Shown here: positions 6,931-15,347 of the stretch, in pieces
Numbering within the stretch: the stretch's first letter is position 1
How the letters are laid out: each line of letters starts with the position of its first letter
Source of the DNA: an uncultured cyanobacterium
GTDB taxonomy: Bacteria > Cyanobacteriota > Cyanobacteriia > CACIAM-69d
Length of the DNA: 25,816 nt
Direction: 5' to 3'
NCBI GenBank assembly: GCA_937894105.1
Contig: CALCTI010000098.1
Location: 1-25,816, forward strand
Translations under genes and position numbers: made by a program
The notes under the pieces: model-generated
Told to the model about the DNA's origin: nothing
The model's input: the letters and a program-made list of their open reading frames with translations, nothing else
Databases searched by the model: none

Positions 6931-8088
6931 ATGAGCAGTGGAATTTATCTCGTTCGCGATGATGGTCGTCTTGTTGAAATGGTGGAGCAATCCTACGGGT
7001 CTGAAGCCCTATTAGAAGAGCTGTTGGAACTTTATCCCAACCTACTGAACGGCGAACGGGTGGAGCGAGAGGCGCTAGACGAGTGGCTAGTCATTATTCG
7101 CCAAGACGGTGGTGGTTTTGAGGATAGCCGCACTGACCTGTGGGCGAACAATCGTATTTTTCTCGATCGCGACGCGGTACCCACCCTGGTAGAAATTGAT
7201 TGCAGCACGGATCCTCAAATTCGCCAGGGCACCGTGGGGCATTTGCTGACAGCGGCGGCCAGTGTGTCTTTAAATTGGCCGGTGGAGAGCATTTTGACCC
7301 AGTTTGAGGCCAATTGTCGGGAGGTGGACCGGGATCCGGAGCAGGTGTTTGAGTCGTTCTTGGGGCATGACCAGGATGAGGAACGTTTTTGGCAGCAGGT
7401 GAAAACGAACCTGCAAGCGGGACGAATTCGTTTGGTGTTGGTGTCGGATCAGGTGCCCGACGAGCTGAGTCGGATGATTGAGTTTTTAAATGAGCAGATG
7501 GATCCGGCGGAGTTGGTGGCGATTGAAATTAAGCAGTATGCCGGTCAGGGGGAGGACGATGGGTTAAAAACCCTGGTTCCTCGGGCGATCGGACGGACGG
7601 CGGAGGCGAATAAGAAGAAGTCGGCGACGAATTTGGAGCGGCGGCGCTGGGATGAGAAGAGCTTCTTCCAGGAGATGGAGGTGCGACAAACGGACAATGA
7701 GGTGGACGTGGTGCGGGCGCTGTACAACTGGTGTTGCGATCGCCATGGTTTAGAGGTGCACTGGCGCACGGGGGATACTTATGGCGGTTTTGTGGCGGTA
7801 TACGTAGAGAGCCGTGGCGCGGGGCACGAGCTGTTTAAAATCGGCATCGACGGCGGCTTTGAGATTATGTCTCAGCACTATGCCCACTGGGAGCCCTTTG
7901 ATAGTAGTGACGAGTGGGATCGGTTGCGATCGCAGTTTAGTGAAATTGGTTTGGCGCTGCCGGAAAATCGCGATGTGGGGCGATCGCCCAACTTCAGCCT
8001 TTCCACCCTGAAAGATCCCACCGCCTTTAATAAAGTGCTCGAAGTTTTCGATTGGGTTATCAACCGCGTTCGCGACTACGAACGTTAA
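6931..8088 (+). CDS. PD-(D/E)XK nuclease-like protein, probably catalytically inactive
   Basis: This 385 aa soluble protein belongs to a widespread bacterial family of unknown role. From memory, relatives read close to PTLVEVKRSTDTRIRREVVG in the region aligned with residues 84-103 here, where E-x-K is the nuclease core. This copy reads PTLVEIDCSTDPQIRQGTVG, so the catalytic lysine position is aspartate (E88, D90). The rest is well kept: NLLNGERV near residue 37, FLNEQMDPAELVAIEIKQY (about 188-206), LKTLVPRAIG, and an ERRRWDEKSFF block that starts the C-terminal domain (about 237-385). It stands alone between dapF and the carbonic anhydrase homologue, with a 245-base leader. The fold is inferred from motif resemblance. 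A binding or regulatory function without cleavage is possible. Confidence 0.75.
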   Translation: MSSGIYLVRDDGRLVEMVEQSYGSEALLEELLELYPNLLNGERVEREALDEWLVIIRQDGGGFEDSRTDLWANNRIFLDRDAVPTLVEIDCSTDPQIRQGTVGHLLTAAASVSLNWPVESILTQFEANCREVDRDPEQVFESFLGHDQDEERFWQQVKTNLQAGRIRLVLVSDQVPDELSRMIEFLNEQMDPAELVAIEIKQYAGQGEDDGLKTLVPRAIGRTAEANKKKSATNLERRRWDEKSFFQEMEVRQTDNEVDVVRALYNWCCDRHGLEVHWRTGDTYGGFVAVYVESRGAGHELFKIGIDGGFEIMSQHYAHWEPFDSSDEWDRLRSQFSEIGLALPENRDVGRSPNFSLSTLKDPTAFNKVLEVFDWVINRVRDYER

Positions 8089-8413
8089 TTTGCCACTTGG
8101 CATGTTTCAATTTTTCACCGTTAGCGCCTAAATTGAGCGCCTACAGTTCTCTAACTTCATCATCAGGCTGTTCCTCCGTTTTTTTGCGCCGCTGTTTTCT
8201 GCAGTTCACTGTTTTCGGTGGATCATTGACCCCATTTCCCCCGCCAATTGGTTGGGCACATAAGCCAACCCAGAAGCGCAATCCTGAGATGCGTAAACAA
8301 TCACCCTACGCATCAATCCTTCTAAGCATCAGTCATCAAGTTTTGCGCAGCACCCCCGTAAAACCCATATTAAAAGCACACTCACAATTCACTCCCGATT
8401 CAGCGGTGTCCTT
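8089..8413. other. 325-base gap without a recognisable gene
   Basis: This is the leader of the LCIB/C homologue. It is pyrimidine-rich, with several runs of C and T. No conserved small gene, convincing promoter hexamers, strong hairpin or MITE copy was seen. Open frames that cross it are shadows of the neighbouring genes. Confidence 0.5.
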
Positions 8414-9295
8414 ATGTTCAAATCCACTGCTCAGTCCGTTGCCATGAAAAACTCCCCTGTGGTCACTTCCCAAAAGCGCAAAAATTCCTTCAGCGTGCCG
8501 TCCTTTGGCACCCAAGCCATCGACTGGACCAACGCCCCCCTGGAACTGGCCAGCATTCGCAACTGCCCCCATTTTGTGAGCGCGTTGCAAACCCATTTTC
8601 CTGGGGCGTTGCCACTGCCGGTTTATATGGAGAAAACGGCTCAGGTTTTGGAGGAATATGGCTTCGAAGACGAAAACACCATGGGGATGATCGCCATTTG
8701 CCGTGATGAAATCACTGATCCGCTTTATGAAGCGGTGGTGAAATATTGGGGTAAAACCTTCAACTGCTGTAGCTTGGGGGGCTTTGTGCTGATGGGTAAA
8801 ACCGGGCTGGCGGCGGCGAAGGGACACACGCCGCTATTCAACGGCTTGCGGCGTTTTACGTTTTACGCCATGCCCCATATTGCGATTTCCCGCTACGGCA
8901 AGGTGGGGGAAGTGAGCCGAGAGGGTATTGCCGATGCGTCCCATGCTTGCGGAGCTTTGGAGGCGATCGTGGCGGAGCTGGAAATGGGCAAGCTGATGCT
9001 GGAAATGGATATGCAGGATATTGAGCAAACCATTATTCGCCAGAAGATCTTGTCCCAGTTGAAGTATGGCGATCGCCCGGATCTGGTGGCTCTGACCCAG
9101 CTCGCCAGCCAAATTATCGCCGCCGACGTGGGCAAGTTGCTCAGCGACCTGGACACGAACGTGTTCCATTACTCGGTGATGACCGGCATTCAGATCCACG
9201 GTCCTTTAGAGTCCCAATGGGTTTACCCTCAGGATTTTTATATTGCCGGCAAAACCTTTGGGGACGGGCACGTGGGCATTAACGCCTTTACCTAG
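8414..9295 (+). CDS. LCIB/C-type beta-carbonic anhydrase homologue
   Basis: This 293 aa protein resembles LCIB and LCIC of the Chlamydomonas CO2-concentrating mechanism, zinc enzymes with a beta-carbonic-anhydrase-like fold that interconvert CO2 and bicarbonate. The recognisable blocks are FPGALPLPVYMEKTAQVL (about 62-79), GFEDENTMGMIAICRDE (83-99), the glycine-rich SLGGFVLMGKTGLAAAKGHTP, FYAMPHIAISRYGKVGEVSR (150-169), and HACGALEAI (177-185). The zinc ligands expected in the family can be placed at C96, H155 and C179, with an R97-D98 pair next to the first cysteine, so the active site looks complete. No signal peptide or membrane helix is seen, so it should be cytosolic. The start is uncertain: ATG at 8414 or 8444, neither with a good ribosome site. 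It stands alone, with no carboxysome or bicarbonate transporter genes in the window. Confidence 0.8.
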   Translation: MFKSTAQSVAMKNSPVVTSQKRKNSFSVPSFGTQAIDWTNAPLELASIRNCPHFVSALQTHFPGALPLPVYMEKTAQVLEEYGFEDENTMGMIAICRDEITDPLYEAVVKYWGKTFNCCSLGGFVLMGKTGLAAAKGHTPLFNGLRRFTFYAMPHIAISRYGKVGEVSREGIADASHACGALEAIVAELEMGKLMLEMDMQDIEQTIIRQKILSQLKYGDRPDLVALTQLASQIIAADVGKLLSDLDTNVFHYSVMTGIQIHGPLESQWVYPQDFYIAGKTFGDGHVGINAFT

Positions 9296-9348
9296 GATTG
9301 CTAAATCTGAGAGTGCTACATCTAAAATTGCTAAATCTGAGAGTGCTA
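9296..9348. repeat. 23 bp direct repeat, two copies, 30 bp period
   Basis: ATTGCTAAATCTGAGAGTGC with its neighbours occurs at 9296-9318 and 9326-9348, nearly identical, directly between the stop of the LCIB/C homologue and the stop of the converging Uma2-type pseudogene. It is too short and too few for CRISPR. A local slippage duplication is the simplest reading. Confidence 0.75.
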
Positions 9349-10179
9349 AATTATCCCCTCTACTTCTGCGAGGGATAAACCCAATGCCTCCGCAATTTGT
9401 GCGGGGCTTAATCCCATTTGCGCCAGCTGTGATGCCGCTTCTCGCTGCGATCGCTCGACTTTTTCCATCTGTTCCACGGCGCGATCGCGCTCCTGCTCTG
9501 CCACCGCCGCTCGCTCCGTCCCCGTCAGCAACAAATTTCCCTTACTATCCCACCAGCGTAGCCAAAGCTGGTCCTGATTTTGGTAACGCCCTTGCCATAG
9601 CCCCAGCTCCACTTCCAAAGGGGCAATGGTGTAATGCCCGCGATCGTTCGGTGCCATGGCTTGGTATGACCCGTCTCGCCAGTGATAAACCTCCAAGGTG
9701 CCGGTGCTGACCACAAAAATGCCGTAATAGGGAATGCGCATCACCTGCTCGTAAACCCAAAACTTCCCCGGCCGGCTTCCCTCCGTGCCGTTTGCCACCG
9801 CCAAGGGAGTATTGTCCCGCTCTTCTGTCCCGTCGCCTCTGTCCAACTCCAGCGCCACCAACGGCGAAATATGCTCCTGCCACAGCACATAAGATCGACG
9901 ATAACGACCTTATAATAATGGCGGCACATTGGGCACATAAAACCAGTCTGAGGCTTCGCAGCCTCGTTCCGGCGGATCGGTAATGCGCCAGTAAATGCCG
10001 CTATCTTGCCCGATCGCGTATTGCCCATCAGGGTGGCGTTTTTCCAGCACCGCCCCGATAGAATCGGTCAAAATAATACTTTGGGGATGTTCCTGAAAAT
10101 TTTTCACAACCGTGCCATCGCTCTCCGGCAGTTCCGTGTGGTCAGGTAGCTTGGTGGGAAATGTTACGCCTTGGTACAT
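9346..10179 (-). pseudogene. Uma2-family (DUF820) gene broken by one in-frame stop
   Basis: Read from the ATG at 10179, the frame encodes a typical cyanobacterial Uma2-family protein: TDPPERGCEASDWFYVPNVPP, then a TAA at 9910-9912. It continues in the same frame as GRYRRSYVLWQEHISPLVAL, GKFWVYEQVMRIPYYGIFVV, LGLWQGRYQNQDQLWLRWWD and a glutamine- and glutamate-rich C-terminal coil. The two parts together give 278 codons, the normal length, with no frame change. The family has a restriction-endonuclease-like fold, is hugely expanded in cyanobacteria, and has no settled function. From memory, relatives usually carry an acidic residue (GAA or GAT) at the stop position; a GAA to TAA change would need only one substitution. 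The remaining sequence is well preserved, so the event looks recent. A GTG at 9888 could restart the second half but would omit the N-terminal half of the fold. Confidence 0.85.
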
Positions 10180-10245
10180 CGTTTTGGTATCTCTCTTCTC
10201 TGAATACCGTTACTGCAATTATAAGATCCCTAAGCTCGCGAAAAT

Positions 10246-12342
10246 TTAAGGGATAGCTTGAAAAACTACCGCTCGTCCAGCCCAGTCTGGCGCCGTGGGG
10301 GTGTTATCTACGGGCACTCCCAGCCGTCCCTCAGCTTCCAAGCGAATGGGAGCACTGCCGCGCTCGATTAAATCTTGCCGCACTAGTCGCGATCGCTCCA
10401 GCGCCAAAGATTGACCACCACCAGGCTCACCGTTAGGGCTGTAGCCGATGATTTTTAGGCGTATTTGGGGCGATCGCTCCAGCAGCTTAAAAATAGGCGC
10501 AAGCTTCACCTGGCGATCAATCGTCACCACATTCGCCGAGCCAATCGCAAAATACAGGCGAGTGCCAATTTTCGGTATCACCGGTTCCAGGTTCGTCACC
10601 ACCTGGTCCACCCCCGGAATGGCCGCCAACGCTGATCGCACCTCCGTCACCGGCACCACCCCCACATCCCCATTCACCGTCACCTCTCCCTGGGTAGTGT
10701 CCCTATCCGGGTCGTAGCGCAGCCGATAAGCGGGCTCCAAATTAACCCCGTCTCGCTGATTAAATAGCTGCACCGTTCGATACACTTCCGCCGCCACCGC
10801 CGTTGGATTCGGGGGCACATTCACCGCCCGCACCTGGTTGTCAACGGTAATGCCGTTGTCGATCGCCCCCACCGCCGTCGCCACCCGATGTTCCGCCAAC
10901 ACCCGCAAATTGTCGCTAGGGACCCGACCGCGCATCACCATGCGATCGCCATCCAGTGCCGCCGTAACGTTGTACAGCCCTAGGGTTGGATCTTTCGCCA
11001 CCGATTCAACCGCCGCTGTTTCTAACTGACTGACTCGATGGTTTTTATAGGCAGAAAAGCCTAGATTTCCCACAATAGCGACTCCAATTCCCCCCAGAAA
11101 GCAAGTTACGACAGGAAAAGATTCTTTGTGTTTTAAGTTCTTTTCTTGATCGGGTGAAGCATGTTCAGCGAGACGGCTGAGGTGCGGAGTGATTTCCTCA
11201 GGAACCGTACCTGAATCCCCGTCAAATTCAGAGATTTCTTGTCTATAGTTCTGAACTAAATTGCCAAAAATATTACGTAGCTGACGCAAATAAAGCTTAG
11301 GAACTTCGCCCGATGCAATCACCGCAATGTAACAGTAACCTGCCACTTCCAACAAAATTCGAGACGCGCCGTATTCAATTTCATTTAATTCTGAACCACC
11401 GTCATCAGCAATTACACAGTCAGCGGCAAAACTACGAATTGCGGTCAGCATGCCCGCCAGCATCTCTGACTCTAAAGAATCAGTTTCATCACTTTTTACT
11501 TCAGCAATAATCAACCCCGATTCTTTGTGAATTAAAAATACTGCCCGCACCGAAAAGTGGGACGACTCCCGCAAAATTAATTCTGCTTCTGATACCCCCT
11601 GCACCCGCGCTCGAATTTTTCGTTTAATGCCTTCAGGACTTAAAGAATCAGAAACTTTTTCATTGATTTCATTAATAACTTCCTGCAAATATTTATTAAT
11701 GGTCCCGCCAATAATGGGATAAAGGGCATCCACCATTGCATCGCGATCAATTTCGATTTGACGTTGTATCGCCTCGCCCATTTCTGCCGCAATTGCTTCC
11801 GCGATCGCCCCATGCTTCAGATCCATTTGCGCTCGAATGGCAGCGGAAATTTCTGGACCTAAAACCCGAGCGAGGGTTTCAGGGGAAGACTCAATTTGGG
11901 CTGCAATTGCTGAAGGTAAAGCTAGGGCGATCGCCTCTCCCATTGAATCTAGATCTTCTTTCCCGCGCTCATAAATTAAACGATCAATGATCGGCGCTAA
12001 AGCATCACACATTTCATCCCGAGATTCGCGAATTTCCCGGGCAATTAGTTCTACACCAATAGGAACCAATTGATCTAAAAGCTCCTGAGGATCAAACAGC
12101 ACATGCTCCACCTTATTGAGGCTTCCCTGCATATGCCCCATTTGGCTTTCTAAATGGCTAATACCATTTCCCAGCAGCAAAACTCGGAGCTGTTCAAGGG
12201 CATCTTCACTCTCTTCGAGGCTTGGGGGAGCCCCTTGACTAGAAGAGGCTTGAGCAGAACCTGGTGAGTTAGAGGCTTGATCAACAGTACCTAAGTCCTC
12301 TTTTATTGCAGAGCTACTATCGGCAGAATCAGGAGTGGACAT
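10246..12342 (-). CDS. Single-span protein: cytosolic repeat and roadblock-like region, periplasmic BON-like and OmpA-like region
   Basis: The protein is 698 aa. Residues 1-45 are a low-complexity Ser/Glu-rich tail. Residues about 90-215 hold helical repeats with the pattern DAL.PII (DALAPIIDRLI, DALYPIIGGTI). Residues about 260-365 look like a roadblock/LC7-type domain (FSVRAVFLIHKESGLIIAEV ... YCYIAVIASGE). One membrane helix lies at about 409-432. Beyond it are two BON-like modules (about 445-590; each has a RG/NGDV strand followed by a helix and a VDQVV-type strand) and an OmpA-type C-terminus (about 593-698). In that end the peptidoglycan-binding aspartate usually found after the GHT-type strand is not evident (IIGYSPNGEPGG). 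The arginine of the following helix is present (LALERSRLV). The design suggests a link from the cytosol to the cell wall. It lies 197 bases downstream of the adenylate cyclase on the same strand. Confidence 0.75.
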   Translation of the reverse strand: MSTPDSADSSSAIKEDLGTVDQASNSPGSAQASSSQGAPPSLEESEDALEQLRVLLLGNGISHLESQMGHMQGSLNKVEHVLFDPQELLDQLVPIGVELIAREIRESRDEMCDALAPIIDRLIYERGKEDLDSMGEAIALALPSAIAAQIESSPETLARVLGPEISAAIRAQMDLKHGAIAEAIAAEMGEAIQRQIEIDRDAMVDALYPIIGGTINKYLQEVINEINEKVSDSLSPEGIKRKIRARVQGVSEAELILRESSHFSVRAVFLIHKESGLIIAEVKSDETDSLESEMLAGMLTAIRSFAADCVIADDGGSELNEIEYGASRILLEVAGYCYIAVIASGEVPKLYLRQLRNIFGNLVQNYRQEISEFDGDSGTVPEEITPHLSRLAEHASPDQEKNLKHKESFPVVTCFLGGIGVAIVGNLGFSAYKNHRVSQLETAAVESVAKDPTLGLYNVTAALDGDRMVMRGRVPSDNLRVLAEHRVATAVGAIDNGITVDNQVRAVNVPPNPTAVAAEVYRTVQLFNQRDGVNLEPAYRLRYDPDRDTTQGEVTVNGDVGVVPVTEVRSALAAIPGVDQVVTNLEPVIPKIGTRLYFAIGSANVVTIDRQVKLAPIFKLLERSPQIRLKIIGYSPNGEPGGGQSLALERSRLVRQDLIERGSAPIRLEAEGRLGVPVDNTPTAPDWAGRAVVFQAIP

Positions 12343-12463
12343 AAAAAGCGGCCAGGATTGTTGTATAAATCAATCGCTCTAAGCTGAGTCGTGTGCCGAT
12401 GAATTTCAATGATGTGACTGTCAGACTGTTAACGGCTGAGCTAACCCCAATTTTAAGGTGAAC

Positions 12464-12500
12464 TTTAGTCTGAACTTTTAGTCTGAATTTTAGTCTGAAC
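12464..12500. repeat. Threefold 12-13 bp tandem repeat between cyclase and OmpA-like gene
   Basis: TTTTAGTCTGAAC occurs about three times in a row with small variations. An inverted TCAGACT lies at 12421. The block is in the 197-base gap between the two minus-strand genes, shortly downstream of the cyclase stop. Confidence 0.7.
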
Positions 12501-12539
12501 TTGATTGGTGGTTTAACTAAGCATCCAAAATAACTGGGC

Positions 12540-14600
12540 TTAGGCTTCAGAAGAATATTTTGACTGTAAGAAGTAGGTGCTCATTCCCCCTTTTCCTTTC
12601 ACCTCAATTTCTCCCCTTGCCTTAAAAATGTAGTTGCTTTTGAGGCGATTGTAAGTGGTTTCACTCACCTGAATTTTTCCCGGTTGCCCGTGGGACTCCA
12701 TGCGGCTAGCCACATTAACGGTGTCCCCCCAAAGATCGTAGGCGAATTTTTTTAGTCCGATCACTCCAGCGACGACCGGTCCCGTGTGGATGCCGGTGCG
12801 AATCTGGAAAGATTCTTGTTGTTCTTGGTTGAGCTGCCTCAGGGCGTTCTGCATATCTAATGCCATGCTGGCGATCGCCTCCGCATGGTCATCGCGATGT
12901 TCCGGTAGTCCACCCACCACCATGTAAGAATCGCCAATGGTTTTGATTTTTTCCAAGCCGTAAAATTCCGTGAGTCGATCAAACCGAGAAAAGATTTGAT
13001 TCAGCGACCTTACCAGTTCCAACGGCGATAGCTTATCGGCAAGGGCCGTAAAGCCCACAATGTCCGCAAACATGACCGTCACCTCGGGGAAGTCTTCGGC
13101 GATCGTCACTCGCCGAGCATCAAACACCGTTTCCAATTCGCTGCTCTTGGTTTGATTAGTATTGCGCAACTGATCGGCAACGGATTCCGGCAAAATATTG
13201 AGCAGCAGACGCTCTGTTTCCGCTTGGCTAATGCGCAAAGCCGCCTCGGCTCGCTTGCGCTGAATAAACTGTCCCAGATGACTGCCTAACATGGCGGCCA
13301 GAGGCCAGTAGTCTGGCTCGGAAGGGCGCTCAACAATGTCAAAAAACAGCGCCATACCCATGTGGTTCAAGGAGTTGTACAGGGGAAATCCAAAGACAGA
13401 TTTTGCCCCGGCGGCCGCCGCTTGACTCAGCAGGGAATAGGTCGAATAAGGGGATTTATTGGTGCCACTGCCCGTATCGTCAGCTTTGTGATCACTGAGC
13501 CATTGGGGCAGGTCGTCTATCCATACGGGCTTTTCTTTAAGGCGAAGGTGGGCAACGCTAGTGTCTGAATCAGCCCCCCAATTGGGTCTAGTGCTGCTTA
13601 AGAAATTGGCAAAGGTTTTAAGGCTTTGACTGCGCTTCCAGGTATGGGTACAGCGCAGAATATCGTTTTCATTTTCCGACGCCAGCCAAAGCTGACCCAA
13701 TTGCCAATCTAAGGCGCTGCAAACGATTTGCAGAATTTTGGCGATCGCCTGGTCCATGTCCGCTTCGGTAGTAAAGGTGCGCACGGCGCTATATTGCACC
13801 TGCATCCGCGTTTGCGATCGCTGGCGTTCGGTCACATCCCGAAAAACGTGAATAAATCGTGGCTCGTCCACACGCTTACCCTGAAGCACCGCACAGGAAA
13901 AGGACAACGTACGCCGTTGCCCCAACTTGGTACGCCCGGTAACCTCCAGATCACTGACCAGCTCTTCCCCCTGTTCAATTTTGGGATGGATGGCATCGAG
14001 TGAAAAATTATCCCCCTCCAGCAAAACGGTAATGGGCTGATGCAGCAATTCCTGGGGATGGTAACCCAGCAAGGTTTTAACGGCGGGATTACAGGTTTCG
14101 ATAATGCCTTCCTTGTCGGTGACCAACAGCCCGTCCGCCATGGACACAATCACCCGATTGATATACATCTGCGAGGCGGACAGCTGGTCATAAAGCAGTG
14201 CCACTTCGTTGGCGCTTTGGGTCAGCCGCTGCTTCATTTTCATATCTTCAGTGACATCGCTGAAGAACAAAATAAAGGGAGCGCGATCATGGCTGTGGTC
14301 CGCCAAAATTGTCAGATCAAAATATAAGGACGGCTCCGGTTCAAAGGTCGGTCGAGCAATTCCTTGAAGCTGAAAATGACTAAGCTCGCCACAAATTAAG
14401 TCTTCAAAAATCGTCTCTAAACCGATGAGTTCGGGAAAGTGATTATCTAAGGTGCTGGTGGTATTAAAATCCTCTGGAGCCTCTGCAAACTGGCGCACTT
14501 CAGGCAACGCTTCGTAAATCTGCCCGCCATGGTTGACCCGCAGGTACGCCATACCTTGGGACATTAAAAAACTCAGCAGGAGTGGGTCCATAGCAGTCAT
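12540..14600 (-). CDS. Class III adenylate cyclase with PAS- and GAF-like sensor regions
   Basis: The protein is 686 aa from the ATG at 14600; a TTG at 14615 or an ATG at 14591 are alternatives, and no ribosome site decides between them. It makes cyclic AMP from ATP. Order: an N-terminal PAS-like region (about 10-125), a clear PAS domain (about 147-260; VIVSMADGLLVTDKEGIIET), a GAF-like region (about 275-445), a linker helix (ERLLLNILPESVADQL), and the catalytic domain (about 505-680). The metal-binding aspartates are D513 in MFADIVGFT and D557 in KTIGDSYM. The adenine-selecting pair is K553 (KIKTIG) and D622 (YDLWGDTVN). N629 and R633 (VNVASRM) complete the site. The Lys/Asp pair marks it as an adenylate and not a guanylate cyclase, and the Asp places it in the IIIa type, unlike Thr-containing cyanobacterial IIIb enzymes. 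There are no membrane helices. The signal sensed is unknown. Confidence 0.93.
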   Translation of the reverse strand: MTAMDPLLLSFLMSQGMAYLRVNHGGQIYEALPEVRQFAEAPEDFNTTSTLDNHFPELIGLETIFEDLICGELSHFQLQGIARPTFEPEPSLYFDLTILADHSHDRAPFILFFSDVTEDMKMKQRLTQSANEVALLYDQLSASQMYINRVIVSMADGLLVTDKEGIIETCNPAVKTLLGYHPQELLHQPITVLLEGDNFSLDAIHPKIEQGEELVSDLEVTGRTKLGQRRTLSFSCAVLQGKRVDEPRFIHVFRDVTERQRSQTRMQVQYSAVRTFTTEADMDQAIAKILQIVCSALDWQLGQLWLASENENDILRCTHTWKRSQSLKTFANFLSSTRPNWGADSDTSVAHLRLKEKPVWIDDLPQWLSDHKADDTGSGTNKSPYSTYSLLSQAAAAGAKSVFGFPLYNSLNHMGMALFFDIVERPSEPDYWPLAAMLGSHLGQFIQRKRAEAALRISQAETERLLLNILPESVADQLRNTNQTKSSELETVFDARRVTIAEDFPEVTVMFADIVGFTALADKLSPLELVRSLNQIFSRFDRLTEFYGLEKIKTIGDSYMVVGGLPEHRDDHAEAIASMALDMQNALRQLNQEQQESFQIRTGIHTGPVVAGVIGLKKFAYDLWGDTVNVASRMESHGQPGKIQVSETTYNRLKSNYIFKARGEIEVKGKGGMSTYFLQSKYSSEA

Positions 14601-14749
14601 ATTTTTCGTAGGCAATATTGTCCGCTGGCAATGGGTGGTCTTACTTCAGCCTATTGTCAACCTTAAGAAATGTGCTGTGATTACACCTAACTTTGCAATG
14701 GGCAATCCCCTGTGATCGCCCCATAGATGATACAAACCCTAAGTAAACT

Positions 14750-14773
14750 ATGCCCGAATACATGCCCGAATAA
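14750..14773. repeat. 12 bp tandem duplication
   Basis: ATGCCCGAATAC at 14750-14761 is directly followed by ATGCCCGAATAA at 14762-14773. It lies about 150 bases upstream of the cyclase start, in non-coding DNA. Confidence 0.7.
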
Positions 14774-14810
14774 TCGGAATGAATGATACGCCCAAACAGA
14801 CCCGAGCTAT

Positions 14811-14823
14811 GCACGAGTCGTGC
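14811..14823. promoter_or_regulatory. Odd palindrome, possible operator
   Basis: GCACGA and TCGTGC flank a single G. The site lies about 210 bases upstream of the cyclase start. Such a 13 bp site could bind a dimeric regulator, but no second copy was noticed and no regulator gene is nearby. Confidence 0.2.
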
Positions 14824-15178
14824 GTCCAAAACAAGTCCAATAAGACTCCATATATTCGCCCTATATAACCGGCTGTCGTCAATTCAACTTCAAAAACTCA
14901 CCTCACCCAGTTTTATCGTCCCCAGCCTGTTTTGTTGACTGGGCTACGGCATTAAGGCTTTCGGAAGAACTGATGAGGTTGATGACGCGCTCTGATGGTG
15001 TTAAAGGCACAGGCGGGCTTCTGGTTTTCGCATTCCTGATTTTCTACAGTGCCAATGAATTTATTAGCAATGAATTGTCTGGAGGCTCTTTGGGGACCAG
15101 AGTGACTTAAAGTAACTCAAAGTTAGTCACGATGCTTGGGTAACGATATTTTTTTATCCTTCTTGGACTGGTCTTTGT

Positions 15179-15220
15179 CCGGCAGTTTTACCCGGCAGTT
15201 TTTACCCGGCAATTTTTTAT
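15179..15220. repeat. Threefold tandem repeat upstream of the LptA-like gene
   Basis: Three successive units related to CCCGGCAGTTTTTA, each one or two bases longer in the T run than the last, lie about 130-170 bases upstream of the LptA-like gene. The growing T runs are typical of slippage. Confidence 0.7.
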
Positions 15221-15347
15221 CCAGAAGTTTAGTCAAAAGCTGCGACCCTAACGGCGACATTACGAGGGAGATAACCCAGAATCGCCATTAGGGGCAATCT
15301 TCGTTAATGTGTGAAGGATCGTGAAGCATGTGGGGCGAACATCGGTA

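Larger units (their letters stand above)
14616..15320. other. About 700 bases without a recognisable gene
   Basis: This gap separates the divergent cyclase and LptA-like genes and should hold both promoters. It contains a 12 bp tandem repeat (ATGCCCGAATA, 14750-14773), an odd palindrome GCACGAGTCGTGC at 14811-14823, and a threefold repeat of CCCGGCAGTTTTTA at 15179-15220. Open frames across it have no protein-like composition. No tRNA, riboswitch or known small RNA was recognised. Confidence 0.5.

Noticed and set aside
8336..8827. 163-codon minus-strand frame opposite the start of the LCIB/C homologue
   Set aside because: The plus-strand protein has clear family motifs here. The antisense frame is rich in His, Gln and Phe, as expected from the complement of a GC-rich gene.
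9243..9710. 155-codon plus-strand frame opposite the Uma2-type pseudogene
   Set aside because: It is proline- and alanine-rich without motifs, and the minus strand carries a recognisable family protein.
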